Notes: generated by a model from the letters alone, not told the origin. Numbered from the stretch's first letter, positions 48,964-57,935 are shown. The stretch is DNA of 64,000 nt from an uncultured Lachnospiraceae bacterium (GCA_910587715.1 CAJUMV010000021.1:7662-71661); one strand, 5' to 3'. Translations and numbers: made by a program.

Positions 48964-49722
48964 TCTGAGTGCTTTTTTTACCTTGGGCAGCTCCAGCGGT
49001 GACACGGAAAAACTCTGCCCGTCCTTCATGGTGAGTTTTAGCAGGGAAAGTTTTTCTGTCAAAGTTATGTTAACTAAACAGTGCTCCGAAATCATGACAA
49101 AATGGGTGAACATGGAAAGCTGTGCGTAGAGATTGGGCAGGGTACTTAAGATATCGAGGGTGCGTTCCTCGGTCAGCACCACATGGAGATAATTGCCGTT
49201 CTTTACCGCATAGAGAATTTCGTCTTCGTGGACGTAAAACGTGTCTTTTTCGCCGCGCAGCTCGATGGTGGGAATCGTTTCCGCTTTTAGGCTCTGCGCG
49301 TGGTCCAGCATTTCGTCCAGCTCGTTTACTTTAATCGGCTTGTTCAGATAGAGAATCTGCTTCTGGAGCTGTCTGCGCAGGATGTCGTGGTTGGATGCTT
49401 CGGTCACGTCCTCGGGCACTTCAGCGAGCGCCGCCTCGATAACGGAAGGGTAGTCGATGGTGGAGATGCACAGTACGATAGGTGCCACAACGCCCGCGTC
49501 AATCAGCTTTCTCGTAAGCTGGAAACCGTTTACCGGACCGTTTGTCATGTCGATGAAAAAGGCGTCGTAGAGCATGGGAGAGCGCAGAACCGCCTCCACA
49601 TTTCCGTAAGAGTCAATATAGAGCACGCCCGTGGTGTGGATTCGCCTGTCTGAGGCGCGCCCGAGGAGCCGCTCCATCTGTTTTCTGTCCGCAATATTGT
49701 CGTCACAAACCGCGATATGCAT
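48946..49722 (-). CDS. LytTR-family response regulator
   Basis: A 258-residue AgrA/LytR-type regulator. The receiver has IAVCDDNIADRKQ and Asp in AFFIDMTNGPVNG; a Lys lies in LNKPIKVNE. The C-terminal LytTR DNA-binding domain covers about residues 150-250 (VHEDEILYAVKNGNYLHVVL, FVMISEHCLVNI). Such domains bind paired direct repeats about 21 bp apart, like those at 37528 and 42726. No sensor kinase is adjacent. The receiver is somewhat divergent. The last codons overlap structured repeat B. Confidence 0.85.
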   Translation of the reverse strand: MHIAVCDDNIADRKQMERLLGRASDRRIHTTGVLYIDSYGNVEAVLRSPMLYDAFFIDMTNGPVNGFQLTRKLIDAGVVAPIVLCISTIDYPSVIEAALAEVPEDVTEASNHDILRRQLQKQILYLNKPIKVNELDEMLDHAQSLKAETIPTIELRGEKDTFYVHEDEILYAVKNGNYLHVVLTEERTLDILSTLPNLYAQLSMFTHFVMISEHCLVNITLTEKLSLLKLTMKDGQSFSVSPLELPKVKKALRGECRS

Positions 49723-49750
49723 ATAGAACCCTCCATAAATATTGTATTTT

Positions 49751-50044
49751 TCAAAGAATCATAAATTCAATCGGGGATGAGAGCAGCGCTACCACGAGCA
49801 GTACCTGTATCAGCAGGATGGCTGGCATTCCGTAGAGGAAGTACCAGTGCCTCGTCTTGTGGCGGAACAGGTGCATACCGATGATGGAGCCGACGCTGCC
49901 GCCGATGATGGCGAGCACAAAAAGCGTGGCTTCCGGAATGCGCCAGGCACGCTTGCGTGCCTTGAGTTTATCGACTCCCATGACGGTGAAGCTTATAAAA
50001 TTGACAACGGCTAAATATATGATAATGAGTGTAATTACGTCCAT
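49751..50044 (-). CDS. DUF1294 membrane protein
   Basis: A 97-residue protein with three hydrophobic segments and the DUF1294 signature (MGVDKLKARKRAWRIPEATL, then GGSVGSIIGMHLFRHKTRHW). Function unknown in the family. It lies between argG and the LytTR gene on the same strand, about 28 nt from the latter. Confidence 0.88.
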   Translation of the reverse strand: MDVITLIIIYLAVVNFISFTVMGVDKLKARKRAWRIPEATLFVLAIIGGSVGSIIGMHLFRHKTRHWYFLYGMPAILLIQVLLVVALLSSPIEFMIL

Positions 50045-50098
50045 TTGAATCTGGCTTTCCCTTTTGTGTTTTCCTTCTTCTATCTTACCACATCACAT

Positions 50099-50155
50099 TT
50101 CAAAAAAAAAGACAAAAACACCCCGCAGGATTCTCTCGGGGAGAACACTGCGGGG
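50099..50155 (-). terminator. Rho-independent terminator of argG
   Basis: On the minus strand CCCCGCAG and CTGCGGGG flank a loop with inner pairing, followed by GTGTTTTTGTCTTTTTTTTT. Confidence 0.85.
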
Positions 50156-50199
50156 ATTTTGGCGATAAGCAGAACTAAATAATGGAAGACACCTCATTA

Positions 50200-51423
50200 T
50201 CAGAGCAGTTTTTCGCCCTGCTCCTGCATCTTCATGGCGCGGACCTTGCAGGATAAGCCGAAGAGGTTGATGAAGCCCTCCGCATCGTGGTGGTCGTAAA
50301 GGTCGCCGGTGGTGAAGGAGGCGATGCTCTCGTTGTAGAGCGTGTACGGGGAGGTGGTGCCTGCCTTGATGATGTTGCCCTTGTAGAGCTTGAACTTCAC
50401 TTCGCCGGTCACATACCGCTGTGTGGACTCGATAAACGCCTGCAGCGCCTCGCGAAGCGGGGTGAACCACTTGCCCTCGTAGACCACCTGCGCGAATTTG
50501 TTGCCGAGGTCAGCCTTTAAAGCGTAAGTGTCGCGGTCGAGGATCAGCTCCTCAAGCTGCTGGTGCGCCTCGTAGAGGATGGTGCCGCCGGGCGTCTCGT
50601 ACACGCCGCGGGACTTCATGCCGACCACGCGGTTTTCCACGATATCGACGATGCCGATGCCGTGCTTGCCGCCCAGCTCGTTTAAAGTGGCGATAATTTC
50701 GGAAACTTTCATCTTCTTGCCGTTTACGGAAGTGGGGATGCCCTCCTCAAAGGTCATGGTCACGTACTCGCCTTCCTCGGGAGCCTTCTCGGGCGTGGTG
50801 CCGAGCACAAGCAGGTGCTCGTAGTTGGGCTCGTTGGCGGGATCTTCCAGCTCTAAACCCTCGTGGCTGATGTGCCAGAGATTGCGGTCGCGGCTGTAGC
50901 TGGAGTCCGCGGAGAAGGGAAGGTTGATGCCGTGCTGTTTGCAGTATTCGATTTCCTCCTCACGGGAGTTTAAGGTCCACTTTTCATTTCTCCATGCGGC
51001 AATGATCTTTAAGTCGGGAGCAAGCGCCTTGATGCCCAGCTCGAAACGGATCTGGTCGTTGCCTTTGCCGGTAGCGCCGTGGCAGATGGCGGTAGCGCCT
51101 TCCTTGCGGGCGATCTCGACTAACTTCTTGGCGATCACGGGTCTTGCCATGGATGTGCCAAGCAGGTATTTGTTTTCATAGACAGCGTGCGCCTGTACAC
51201 AGGGCATGATAAAGTCGTCGCAGAACTCGTCGGTCAGATCCTCGATGTAGAGTTTGGACGCGCCGCTTGAGAGGGCGCGCTCCTCGAGACCGTCAAGCTC
51301 TTCTGCCTGCCCGCAGTTGCCGCACACGCAGATGACTTCATAGTCGAAGTTTTCCTTTAACCAGGGGATGATCACGGTCGTATCAAGTCCGCCGGAATAC
51401 GCAAGAACTACTTTTTCTTTCAT
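50200..51423 (-). CDS. argG: Argininosuccinate synthase
   Basis: A 407-residue enzyme that joins citrulline and aspartate with ATP to form argininosuccinate. Visible features are VVLAYSGGLDTTVII (ATP pyrophosphatase loop), ICHGATGKGNDQIRFE, SADSSYSRDRNLWHIS and TPGGTILYEAH. The second Met (51423) is used because GGAGG lies 8 nt before it; the earlier ATG is part of that ribosome binding site. No argH is adjacent. It ends with a strong terminator, and TTATGCAT repeats lie upstream. Confidence 0.95.
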   Translation of the reverse strand: MKEKVVLAYSGGLDTTVIIPWLKENFDYEVICVCGNCGQAEELDGLEERALSSGASKLYIEDLTDEFCDDFIMPCVQAHAVYENKYLLGTSMARPVIAKKLVEIARKEGATAICHGATGKGNDQIRFELGIKALAPDLKIIAAWRNEKWTLNSREEEIEYCKQHGINLPFSADSSYSRDRNLWHISHEGLELEDPANEPNYEHLLVLGTTPEKAPEEGEYVTMTFEEGIPTSVNGKKMKVSEIIATLNELGGKHGIGIVDIVENRVVGMKSRGVYETPGGTILYEAHQQLEELILDRDTYALKADLGNKFAQVVYEGKWFTPLREALQAFIESTQRYVTGEVKFKLYKGNIIKAGTTSPYTLYNESIASFTTGDLYDHHDAEGFINLFGLSCKVRAMKMQEQGEKLL

Positions 51424-51566
51424 TTTCGTTTCCTCCATTTGAAATATGTATTATACTTTTATTGTTACGGTTATCTGACCGGCACACAGCGTCTGCCGGA
51501 AAACGGCGGACCGCGTCTGTACTTAAAACAATATACAACAGGACGGGCAAGAATGCAAGTGTAAAT

Positions 51567-51656
51567 TTATGCATAATTTATATGAATATTTGTGATAATT
51601 ATGCATAAACAGAAAAAAAGGTTGTATATTATGCATTTATGATGTATAGTTATGCG
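51567..51656. promoter_or_regulatory. Cluster of TTATGCAT repeats upstream of argG
   Basis: TTATGCATAA occurs at 51567-51576 and 51599-51608, TTATGCATTTAT at 51629-51640, and TTATGCG at 51650-51656. Spacings of 32, 30 and 21 nt are near whole helical turns. The AT-rich words resemble ArgR half-sites, which would fit argG, but the repeats also precede the truncated methyltransferase gene on the plus strand. Confidence 0.4.
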
Positions 51657-51690
51657 TGCGGGTGTTTTCAGAGGGAAGGTTTGACGCAAT

Positions 51691-51975
51691 ATGGCGAAGC
51701 AGAACATATATGATAATGAAACTTTTTTCGAGGGATACAGAAAGATCAGAGAGAATGAAGTGAATGCAAACAAGTTGTTTGAGATTCCGGCGCTGTTTTC
51801 CCTATTGCCGGATTTGCGCGGCAGAAAGGTATTGGATCTGGGCTGTGGTTTTGGAGAGCATTGTAAATATTTTATGGAGGCGGCGTGCTTGTATTCTCTC
51901 AGGAGAATCCGCTTTGCACCTGTCACTCCGGAGGCGACAGATGGACAAGGGACGAAAACGGAAAGAAGGAACTGA
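51691..51975 (+). pseudogene. Truncated SAM-dependent methyltransferase
   Basis: The first 65 residues are a clear class I methyltransferase N-terminus (FFEGYRKIRENE, then motif I KVLDLGCGFGEHCKYFMEA). After the motif the frame runs into an unrelated-looking basic sequence and stops at 94 residues, whereas family members are about 240. A further short open stretch in another frame (to about 52052) may be remnant C-terminus, which implies an internal deletion. The protein would lack most of the cofactor- and substrate-binding fold. Confidence 0.7.
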
Positions 51976-52131
51976 AGCAGATCAATATGGAGTTTCATGC
52001 CGGATATATTAAGGAGGATGACAGACCCACGAGAAATGGCTGTGGTTATTGAATGGGGAAAGTTGTTTGACAAGCCCGGCTCGCGTGTTTAAAATAAAAT
52101 CCGACTTTAGATTAGCCAGAGGGGGCACAAA

Positions 52132-52587
52132 ATGGATTACCAAATCATACGGCTGGCGGACCAGCCGGAAATTAAGGAACAGGCGGCAAAGTGGTTTCAC
52201 GAAAAATGGGGTGTTCCTCTTGCGGCATATCTGGAAAGTATGGAGGAGAGCCTTACCGGGGAAAAGCCATTCCCTCAGTGGTATGTGGCGGTGGAGGTGG
52301 GCAGGATTATAGGTGGACTTGGCGTGATTGAGAATGATTTTCACGACAGGAAAGACCTTTCGCCCAACGTCTGCGCTGTCTATACGGAGGAGGATCGGCG
52401 ATGCAGGGGCGTTGCCGGCGCGCTGCTAAACGGTGTCTGCGCGGACATGAAAGAGAGGGGCGTCGACACGCTTTACCTTCTGACAGACCACGATTTCTTT
52501 TATGAGCGGTACGGCTGGGAGTTTTTCTGCATGGCGCAGGGGGACGAGGAGCCGGAACTGTCGAGGATGTATATACATAGGGCGTAA
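52132..52587 (+). CDS. GNAT-family N-acetyltransferase
   Basis: A 151-residue acetyltransferase. GGLGVIENDF is the central strand, and NVCAVYTEEDRRCRGVAGAL is the acetyl-CoA loop with the R/QxxGxA pattern. LYLLTDHDFFYERYGWEFF is the C-terminal signature. The acceptor is unknown. GCCAGAGGGGG precedes the ATG. It lies in a run of small accessory genes on the plus strand. Confidence 0.88.
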   Translation: MDYQIIRLADQPEIKEQAAKWFHEKWGVPLAAYLESMEESLTGEKPFPQWYVAVEVGRIIGGLGVIENDFHDRKDLSPNVCAVYTEEDRRCRGVAGALLNGVCADMKERGVDTLYLLTDHDFFYERYGWEFFCMAQGDEEPELSRMYIHRA

Positions 52588-52661
52588 CGGAATGAGGAAG
52601 TAGTTGTCTTGAGAGGCTGAGACGGGCGGAGAGGAAGCTGGGCGACAGGAACAGGGAAAGG

Positions 52662-53402
52662 ATGGTTTTGGCTGCAATGATTCAAATAGATACGAAAGGG
52701 CTTTTACTCAGGATTTTTATACCAACGGCAGTACTTAGCGCCAGCTATCTGATTCTGGGGCATGTTTGCAACATACCGTATATCCTGCTGTTTTGTATTC
52801 TGGGAACTTTCACTTTAGTGCCGATAGAACTGGGCTTCATTTTGTCTGCAAGCAAAAAGGAATATGGCGCATATTCTCTGAAAAGCGCTTTTGTGGGACA
52901 GGAAAAGATGGCATGGTGGAAGGCGTTTGTCATTGCGTTTGTATTCTTTGGGGTGGCGGGGCTGCTGTCCGCCTTTGTTGCGCCTGTTGAGAACCAGATT
53001 TTTGCCGGGATGAGGAGCGCCGTGCTTCAAAATCTGCCCGCAGGTTTTGACTGGACGAACTACGAATATTTAAAATCATTTTCCAGACCAGTCCTTGTGC
53101 TGACCTGCATCTATTACGGTGTTTTTAACGTTATTGTCGGACCGGTTACGGAGGAACTGTTTTTCCGGGGATATCTGACGTCCTATTACGAAAAGCAAGG
53201 GCCGCTTACGCCGATTCTGATAACGGTTCTGTTTTCGCTCTATCATTTCTGGCTGCCGTTTAACAATATATTTCGTATCTTGGCGTTTACGCCTGTGATG
53301 TATGTCGCGTATAGAAAAAAGAATTTTTACATAAGTATACTGTTTCACTGTATTTGCAATCTGTTTTCGACGGTTAGTTTTATCTGGATGGTGTTAGGGT
53401 GA
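52662..53402 (+). CDS. CPBP-family intramembrane metalloprotease (CAAX protease-like)
   Basis: A 246-residue polytopic membrane protein. CPBP motifs are visible: motif 1 EELFFRGYL, motif 2 FSLYHFW and motif 3 LFHCICN, which supply the metal-binding Glu and His residues. Such proteins cleave peptides within the membrane and often give bacteriocin immunity or process peptides. AGGGAAAGG abuts the first ATG; the Met at 52677 is an alternative. Confidence 0.88.
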   Translation: MVLAAMIQIDTKGLLLRIFIPTAVLSASYLILGHVCNIPYILLFCILGTFTLVPIELGFILSASKKEYGAYSLKSAFVGQEKMAWWKAFVIAFVFFGVAGLLSAFVAPVENQIFAGMRSAVLQNLPAGFDWTNYEYLKSFSRPVLVLTCIYYGVFNVIVGPVTEELFFRGYLTSYYEKQGPLTPILITVLFSLYHFWLPFNNIFRILAFTPVMYVAYRKKNFYISILFHCICNLFSTVSFIWMVLG

Positions 53403-53416
53403 GGGGGCGATAGTTT

Positions 53417-54105
53417 ATGAAGACAGTCATCATACACGGGCAGAGCCACCAAGGTTCCACCTACCATATCGCGCACGCGCTGGGCGAAAAATCGGTGGGG
53501 AGTGCAGGGAGTTTTTCCTGCCGCGGGATTTTGACAGCTTCTGTGTTGGCTGTAACCGGTGCTTTATGGAGAGTGAGAAAAAATGTCCGCACTACGGGGC
53601 GATTTCGCCAATCACAAGCGCGATGGATGAGGCGGATGTGATCATTCTGGCAAGCCCGGTCTATGTGTATCACGCGACGGGCGCCATGAAAGCGTTTTTA
53701 GACCATTACGGGTATCGGTGGATGGTGCACCGCCCGGCAAAGTCCATGTTTCGCAAGCAGGGCGTCTGCATTTCCACCGCGGCGGGCGCTGGTCTTAGCT
53801 CGACCAATAAAGATATGGCGGACAGCCTGTTTTTCTGGGGCGTTGGGGAAATATACCGATACGGGAAAGGCGTTGCCGCGATTACATGGAAGGGCGTCAG
53901 TGAAAAGAAGCGGGCTTCGATTGATAAAGCGACTACCGCTCTGGCGGAAAAGATCAGGAAGCGGCATGGAAAAGTAAAACCGGGAATCAAGACAAGAGTC
54001 TGGTTTTTTGCCATGCATCTGATGCAGAGGAAGGGCTTTAACGAGAGGGACGCAAAGTATTGGAAGGAAATGGGATGGACGGGGCGCAAGCGTCCGTGGA
54101 AATAA
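53417..54105 (+). pseudogene. Frameshifted flavodoxin-like NAD(P)H oxidoreductase
   Basis: The gene begins MKTVIIHGQSHQGSTYHIAH, a typical flavodoxin-fold start, and goes out of frame at an A5 tract (53487-53491). One additional A would join the frames and read EKIGGECREFFLPRDFDSF, followed by the family motif CVGCNRCF. The second frame (from 53566) continues with DEADVIILASPVYVYHATG to a normal C-terminus. All other parts look intact, so the loss is recent, a sequencing error, or a slippage-controlled gene. Confidence 0.8.
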
Positions 54106-54194
54106 TACGAGGCGGTAGAATAGTTGTATATGGTCTGTACTTATGGAAAGTTATGTAAACTTAAAAGAAACTGTTTTGGAAGGTGGTTGTCGTT

Positions 54195-54602
54195 ATGATT
54201 CGGTATGCAGATGAGAGGGATTTTGAAACAATGAAGGGGTACGATAAGCATATCAGTGAATCAGAACTGCAAAACGCAATCCGCGCCAAAAGGATATTGC
54301 TGCTGTATGAAAACGACAGTTTTATCGGCTGGCTGCGCTACAATCTGTTCTGGGATGAGATACCGTTTATGAATATGCTGTATGTTCTGGAAGAGTACAG
54401 AGGGCAGGGATATGGCGGTCGTCTGCTCGATTTCTGGGAGAAGGAAATGGCGGGGCGCGGTTATGAAATGGTATTGACTTCCACCCTGTCGAGCGAGCAG
54501 GCGCAGTCCTTTTATCGGAAGAACGGGTATGTGGACTGCGGCTCGCTTTTGCTGCCGGGGGAGGCTTTGGAAATTATATTGAGAAAGGAACTAAAACGAT
54601 GA
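54195..54602 (+). CDS. GNAT-family N-acetyltransferase
   Basis: A 135-residue acetyltransferase. LYVLEEYRGQGYGGRLLDFW is the acetyl-CoA-binding loop, and SSEQAQSFYRKNGYVDCGS the C-terminal motif. The ATG at 54195 follows GGAAGGTGG at a good distance; a GTG 12 nt earlier is less likely. A GTTATGTAAACT copy lies 34 nt upstream. The stop overlaps the next gene by 4 nt. Confidence 0.9.
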   Translation: MIRYADERDFETMKGYDKHISESELQNAIRAKRILLLYENDSFIGWLRYNLFWDEIPFMNMLYVLEEYRGQGYGGRLLDFWEKEMAGRGYEMVLTSTLSSEQAQSFYRKNGYVDCGSLLLPGEALEIILRKELKR

Positions 54603-55237
54603 ACATTGTTCCATACTCGGATTCAATAGAAGAATATTTGAAATGTGACAATGTGATTGATTATGATAATGAGACGGTGGCAGAGTTGTCTGACGCATTG
54701 TTTCAAAAGGCGGAAGATGAGCTGCGCTTCATCAGAAATGCCTATGAATTTGTTCGGGACCATATTTTACATTCGGCAGACATAGGTGAGGATAAAATTA
54801 CCTGTACCGCTTCGGAGGTGCTGGACGACGGTCACGGAATCTGCTTTGCGAAATCGCATTTGCTGGCAGCCTTGCTGCGATGCAAATCTGTCCCGGCAGG
54901 TTTTTGCTATCAGAAGTTAATCTTGGATGACGAAACGGCTCCTGTTCTGATTTATCACGGATTGAACGGGGTGTGCAGCAGGGATTGCCAAAAGTGGTTC
55001 AGACTCGACGCGAGGGGAAATAAGGAGGGTGTGAACACACAGTTTTCGGTGGAAACGGAACAGCTTGCGTTTGCGGTGCGTCCGGAGATGGGGGAGGAGG
55101 ACGATTTTATCGTGTACCCCGACCCGGATACATTGGTTCTGGAAAAACTTAAAAAGTATGGGACGAGGACGGAGCTTTGGAATGACCTGCCTGTGGAGCT
55201 GGCGTATAAGAGGAAGCGGGAAGCGGTCCGTTTGTGA
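54599..55237 (+). CDS. Transglutaminase-like cysteine protease-fold protein
   Basis: A 212-residue protein with a transglutaminase-like core. The Cys is in LDDGHGICFAKSHLLAALLR, the His in LIYHGLNGV, and the Asp in WFRLDARGNK. The reaction is unknown; members hydrolyse or cross-link peptides. The ATGA overlap with the GNAT gene indicates coupled translation. Confidence 0.85.
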   Translation: MNIVPYSDSIEEYLKCDNVIDYDNETVAELSDALFQKAEDELRFIRNAYEFVRDHILHSADIGEDKITCTASEVLDDGHGICFAKSHLLAALLRCKSVPAGFCYQKLILDDETAPVLIYHGLNGVCSRDCQKWFRLDARGNKEGVNTQFSVETEQLAFAVRPEMGEEDDFIVYPDPDTLVLEKLKKYGTRTELWNDLPVELAYKRKREAVRL

Positions 55238-55307
55238 GGTAGACAATGACGAGAATTATTCGGCGATGGTGCTGAAGAATTTTAGTTGACGTTGTGGAGG
55301 ATAGAAG

Positions 55308-55796
55308 ATGGAGAGAAGAGACAAGGTAAATTATTATCTGGATTTAGCGCAAATGGTGTCGCAGCGTTCCACGTGCCTGCGCAGACATTACGGCGCGGTG
55401 ATCGTCAAGAATGACGAGGTGATCTCGACAGGGTATGTGGGTGCGCCAAGAGGACGGAAAAACTGTACTGACGTGGGAGAGTGTATACGGCAAAAGCTGG
55501 AGATTCCAAGGGGCGAGCGGTATGAACTTTGCCGCAGCGTTCATGCAGAGACGAACGCGATCATCAGCGCGTCGCGGGATAAGATGATCGGCAGCGCCAT
55601 GTACCTGACCGGAGTGGAGGCGGAGACAGGGGAGTACGTGAAAAACTCCTGCAGCTGTTCTATGTGTAAACGGCAGATTATCAACGCGGGAATTGAAACG
55701 GTATATGTGAGAGATACCGAGGATGAGTACCGGGTGATTCCGGTGCAGCAATGGATTGACGAGGACGAGTCCCTGGAAGGGACGTTCGGGTATTAG
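55308..55796 (+). CDS. dCMP deaminase-family protein (ComEB-like)
   Basis: A 162-residue zinc deaminase that would convert dCMP to dUMP. RSTCLRRHYGAVIVKNDEVI is the family N-terminal motif, HAETNAI the His/Glu zinc-catalytic site, and CSCSMCKRQI the cysteine pair (PCxxC is usual; here SCSMC). The start has TGGAGGATAGAAG upstream. Confidence 0.92.
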   Translation: MERRDKVNYYLDLAQMVSQRSTCLRRHYGAVIVKNDEVISTGYVGAPRGRKNCTDVGECIRQKLEIPRGERYELCRSVHAETNAIISASRDKMIGSAMYLTGVEAETGEYVKNSCSCSMCKRQIINAGIETVYVRDTEDEYRVIPVQQWIDEDESLEGTFGY

Positions 55797-55835
55797 ATGG
55801 CTGTCTGTATTATGAGATGGAGTGAGGAAAGAAGA

Positions 55836-56423
55836 ATGGAGACACAGGAAAAAAAAGAAGGCTTGCAGGCGCGTGAAATGTCAAGAACGCCAGTTGACAT
55901 AAAACCCTCACCAAACGGTAGACTTTTAAAAGAAATGGCGGTATATGAACTGCTTGACGAGCTGAAAATATCTTATCTGCGTGTGGATCATGAGGCGGCG
56001 GCGACCGTGGATGACTGCCGTGATGTGGATGAGGCTCTGGGCATTCACATCTGCAAGAACCTGTTTTTGTGCAACAGGCAGAAGACGGACTTTTATCTGC
56101 TGATGATGCCGGGCTTAAAAAAGTTTAAGACAAAGGAACTTTCCGCCCAGCTCGGCGTGTCCCGGCTGTCCTTTGCGGAGGCAGAGTATATGGAAGAATT
56201 TCTGGACATCACGCCGGGATCCGTGAGTGTGATGGGGCTGATGAACGACAAGGAACACAGGGTAAGGCTTTTAATCGACAGCGAACTTTTGCAGGATGAG
56301 TTTGTGGGATGCCACCCCTGCGTGAACACATCGAGTCTGAAGCTGCGGATGAAGGATATATTGGAGAAGTTTCTGCCCTATGTGGGGCACGGGTACACGG
56401 TGGTGGAATTGGTGGGCGAGTAG
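55836..56423 (+). CDS. YbaK/ProX-type aminoacyl-tRNA deacylase domain protein
   Basis: A 195-residue protein with the YbaK/prolyl-tRNA editing fold: YLRVDHEAAATVDDC, KNLFLCNRQKTDFYLLMMPG, a conserved Lys in LKKFKTKELSAQLGVSRLSF, and GCHPCVNTSSLKL. Such domains remove mischarged Ala or Cys from tRNA. The ATG at 55836 has GAGGA 8 nt upstream and is preferred to one at 55797. It follows the dCMP deaminase gene closely. Confidence 0.88.
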   Translation: METQEKKEGLQAREMSRTPVDIKPSPNGRLLKEMAVYELLDELKISYLRVDHEAAATVDDCRDVDEALGIHICKNLFLCNRQKTDFYLLMMPGLKKFKTKELSAQLGVSRLSFAEAEYMEEFLDITPGSVSVMGLMNDKEHRVRLLIDSELLQDEFVGCHPCVNTSSLKLRMKDILEKFLPYVGHGYTVVELVGE

Positions 56424-56535
56424 TTTACATAACACAGAAGTAACTTATGTTTTAAAAATGGTTAACATAATATCGGCAGAAACAAGTTTACATAATGTAT
56501 GGCCGTGCGCCAGAAGAAGAGACGGAGGGAAAAAG

Positions 56536-56760
56536 ATGTCTGAGCGGGAGGCTAAATTTGAAAAAATGCTTCAGGCAGTTCAGCAGGAGTATGTGACAGT
56601 TTCGGAAAAAATGGAAACGTTGAAGGCGGAAGGTAAAACAAAGACGGCGACATACAGGCAGATGACGGGTAGAAAACTGACACTTCAAAATATGCTTTCT
56701 ATGTATCAAATATACGGGCTGCTGGACTGGAAATCTGGCGCAAAGATTAACATAATGTAA
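56536..56760 (+). CDS. Small coiled-coil hypothetical protein (74 aa)
   Basis: A 74-residue protein, mostly helical and charged (for example KFEKMLQAVQQEYVTVSEKM), followed by a C-terminal amphipathic part. GGAGGG lies 6 nt before the ATG. I do not recognise a family. Its leader holds several TTTACATAA-type motifs, and another overlaps its stop codon. Confidence 0.6.
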   Translation: MSEREAKFEKMLQAVQQEYVTVSEKMETLKAEGKTKTATYRQMTGRKLTLQNMLSMYQIYGLLDWKSGAKINIM

Positions 56761-56776
56761 GAAACGGAGAATACTT

Positions 56777-57220
56777 ATGATACGAAAAATGACGATAGAG
56801 GATTATGACGGCGTGAAAGCGCTCTGGATGTCGATTAAGGGATTTGCCATAAGAAGTCTGGACGATTCCAGAGAGGGCGTGGCACGTTTCCTTGAGAGGA
56901 ACCCGGACACCAGTGTGGTGGCGGTGGAGGAGGGCAGGATTGTGGGCGCGATCCTCTGCGGACACGACGGCAGAAGGGGATGCCTATACCATGTGTGCGT
57001 GGCACAGGACTGGCGGATGCGCGGCATCGGAAAAGCGATGGTGATATTTTGTATGGAGGCGTTAAAAGCGGAAAACATCAATAAAGTGTCTTTGATTGCT
57101 TTTACGAAAAACGATATCGGAAACGCATTCTGGAAACAGATCGGATGGACGAAGCGGGAGGACTTAAATTATTATGATTTCACGCTGAACGAGGCGAATA
57201 TTACGGCGTTTAATGGGTAG
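56777..57220 (+). CDS. GNAT-family N-acetyltransferase
   Basis: A 147-residue acetyltransferase. VVAVEEGRIVGAILCGHDGR is the central strand pair, and CVAQDWRMRGIGKAMV the acetyl-CoA loop. NDIGNAFWKQIGWTKREDLN is the C-terminal motif. The acceptor is unknown. It starts 16 nt after the preceding small gene. Confidence 0.92.
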   Translation: MIRKMTIEDYDGVKALWMSIKGFAIRSLDDSREGVARFLERNPDTSVVAVEEGRIVGAILCGHDGRRGCLYHVCVAQDWRMRGIGKAMVIFCMEALKAENINKVSLIAFTKNDIGNAFWKQIGWTKREDLNYYDFTLNEANITAFNG

Positions 57221-57245
57221 AGGACGGAATGTTTAATTGACGAAA

Positions 57246-57263
57246 GTTATCTTATATGATAAC
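57246..57263 (+). promoter_or_regulatory. Palindromic operator upstream of toxin-antitoxin remnant
   Basis: GTTATCTTATATGATAAC is a perfect palindrome of 6-bp arms around TTATAT. It lies 20 nt before the toxin start, in a promoter-like AT-rich context, and fits autorepression by the HTH antitoxin. Confidence 0.6.
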
Positions 57264-57284
57264 ATGGTTTTAAGAAAAGGGGAT

Positions 57285-57654
57285 GTGATTAACATTTATG
57301 AATTAGATTTTTACATGAAAGAAAATGGCAAAGTTCCAGTGCAGGATTTTTTATATTCGCTTAACCCGAAACTAAGGGCAAAAGCCTTTAAGTGATATTG
57401 AGTTATTGAAAAAGATGGGTATTGAACTGAAAGAACCGTATGTAAAGCCGATAAAAGGAAAAGATAATAAGGGTTTGTATGAATTGAGAATAAAATTTTC
57501 AAGTGATATAGCAAGGATATTTTATTTTACATACTATAACAATAAGTTTGTGTTACTGCATGGATTTATCAAAAAAACGATGAAAACATCTGAACAGGAA
57601 ATCGCGAAAGCAAGGAAGTATATGGAAGACTATAAAAGGAGGGCTGAGTCATGA
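57285..57654 (+). pseudogene. Frameshifted RelE/HigB-type toxin (phage Gp49-like)
   Basis: From a GTG at 57285 the frame reads INIYELDFYMKENGKVPVQD and on to RAKAFK, then stops at 57392-57394. Removing one A in TTTAAG (57387-57392) would restore the frame as KAFSDIELLKKMG. That continues through GLYELRIKFSSDIARIFYF to a normal end at 57654. The family is the RelE-superfamily Gp49-like toxins. The antitoxin gene that overlaps its stop is intact, so the pair may persist only as a regulator. Confidence 0.8.
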
Positions 57655-57935
57655 CTAAGGCAGGTATATCTTTTGAAGAAATGAAAGCGGATATGCTGAA
57701 GGATGAAGAGTTTAAAATAGAATATGAGAAATTAAAGCCCAGATATGAGGCGATTGCGCAGATTATAAGGGCAAGAAAAGAACAAAACATGACACAGGCG
57801 GAACTGGCAAAAAGAGTGGGAACACAAAAGAGCAATATTTCACGACTTGAAAGCGGAAATTATAATCCGAGTTTAGATTTTCTTGTAAAAGTGGCTGAAT
57901 CTCTTGGAAAAAAATTATCTGTCCAACTAAATTGA
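57651..57935 (+). CDS. HigA-like XRE-family antitoxin
   Basis: A 94-residue protein. Residues about 38-90 form a helix-turn-helix (NMTQAELAKRVGTQKSNISR, then LESGNYNPSLDFLVKVAESL). The N-terminal 35 residues would contact the toxin. The start overlaps the toxin stop by 4 nt. The DNA is AT-rich compared with flanking genes, suggesting acquisition as a unit. Confidence 0.9.
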   Translation: MTKAGISFEEMKADMLKDEEFKIEYEKLKPRYEAIAQIIRARKEQNMTQAELAKRVGTQKSNISRLESGNYNPSLDFLVKVAESLGKKLSVQLN

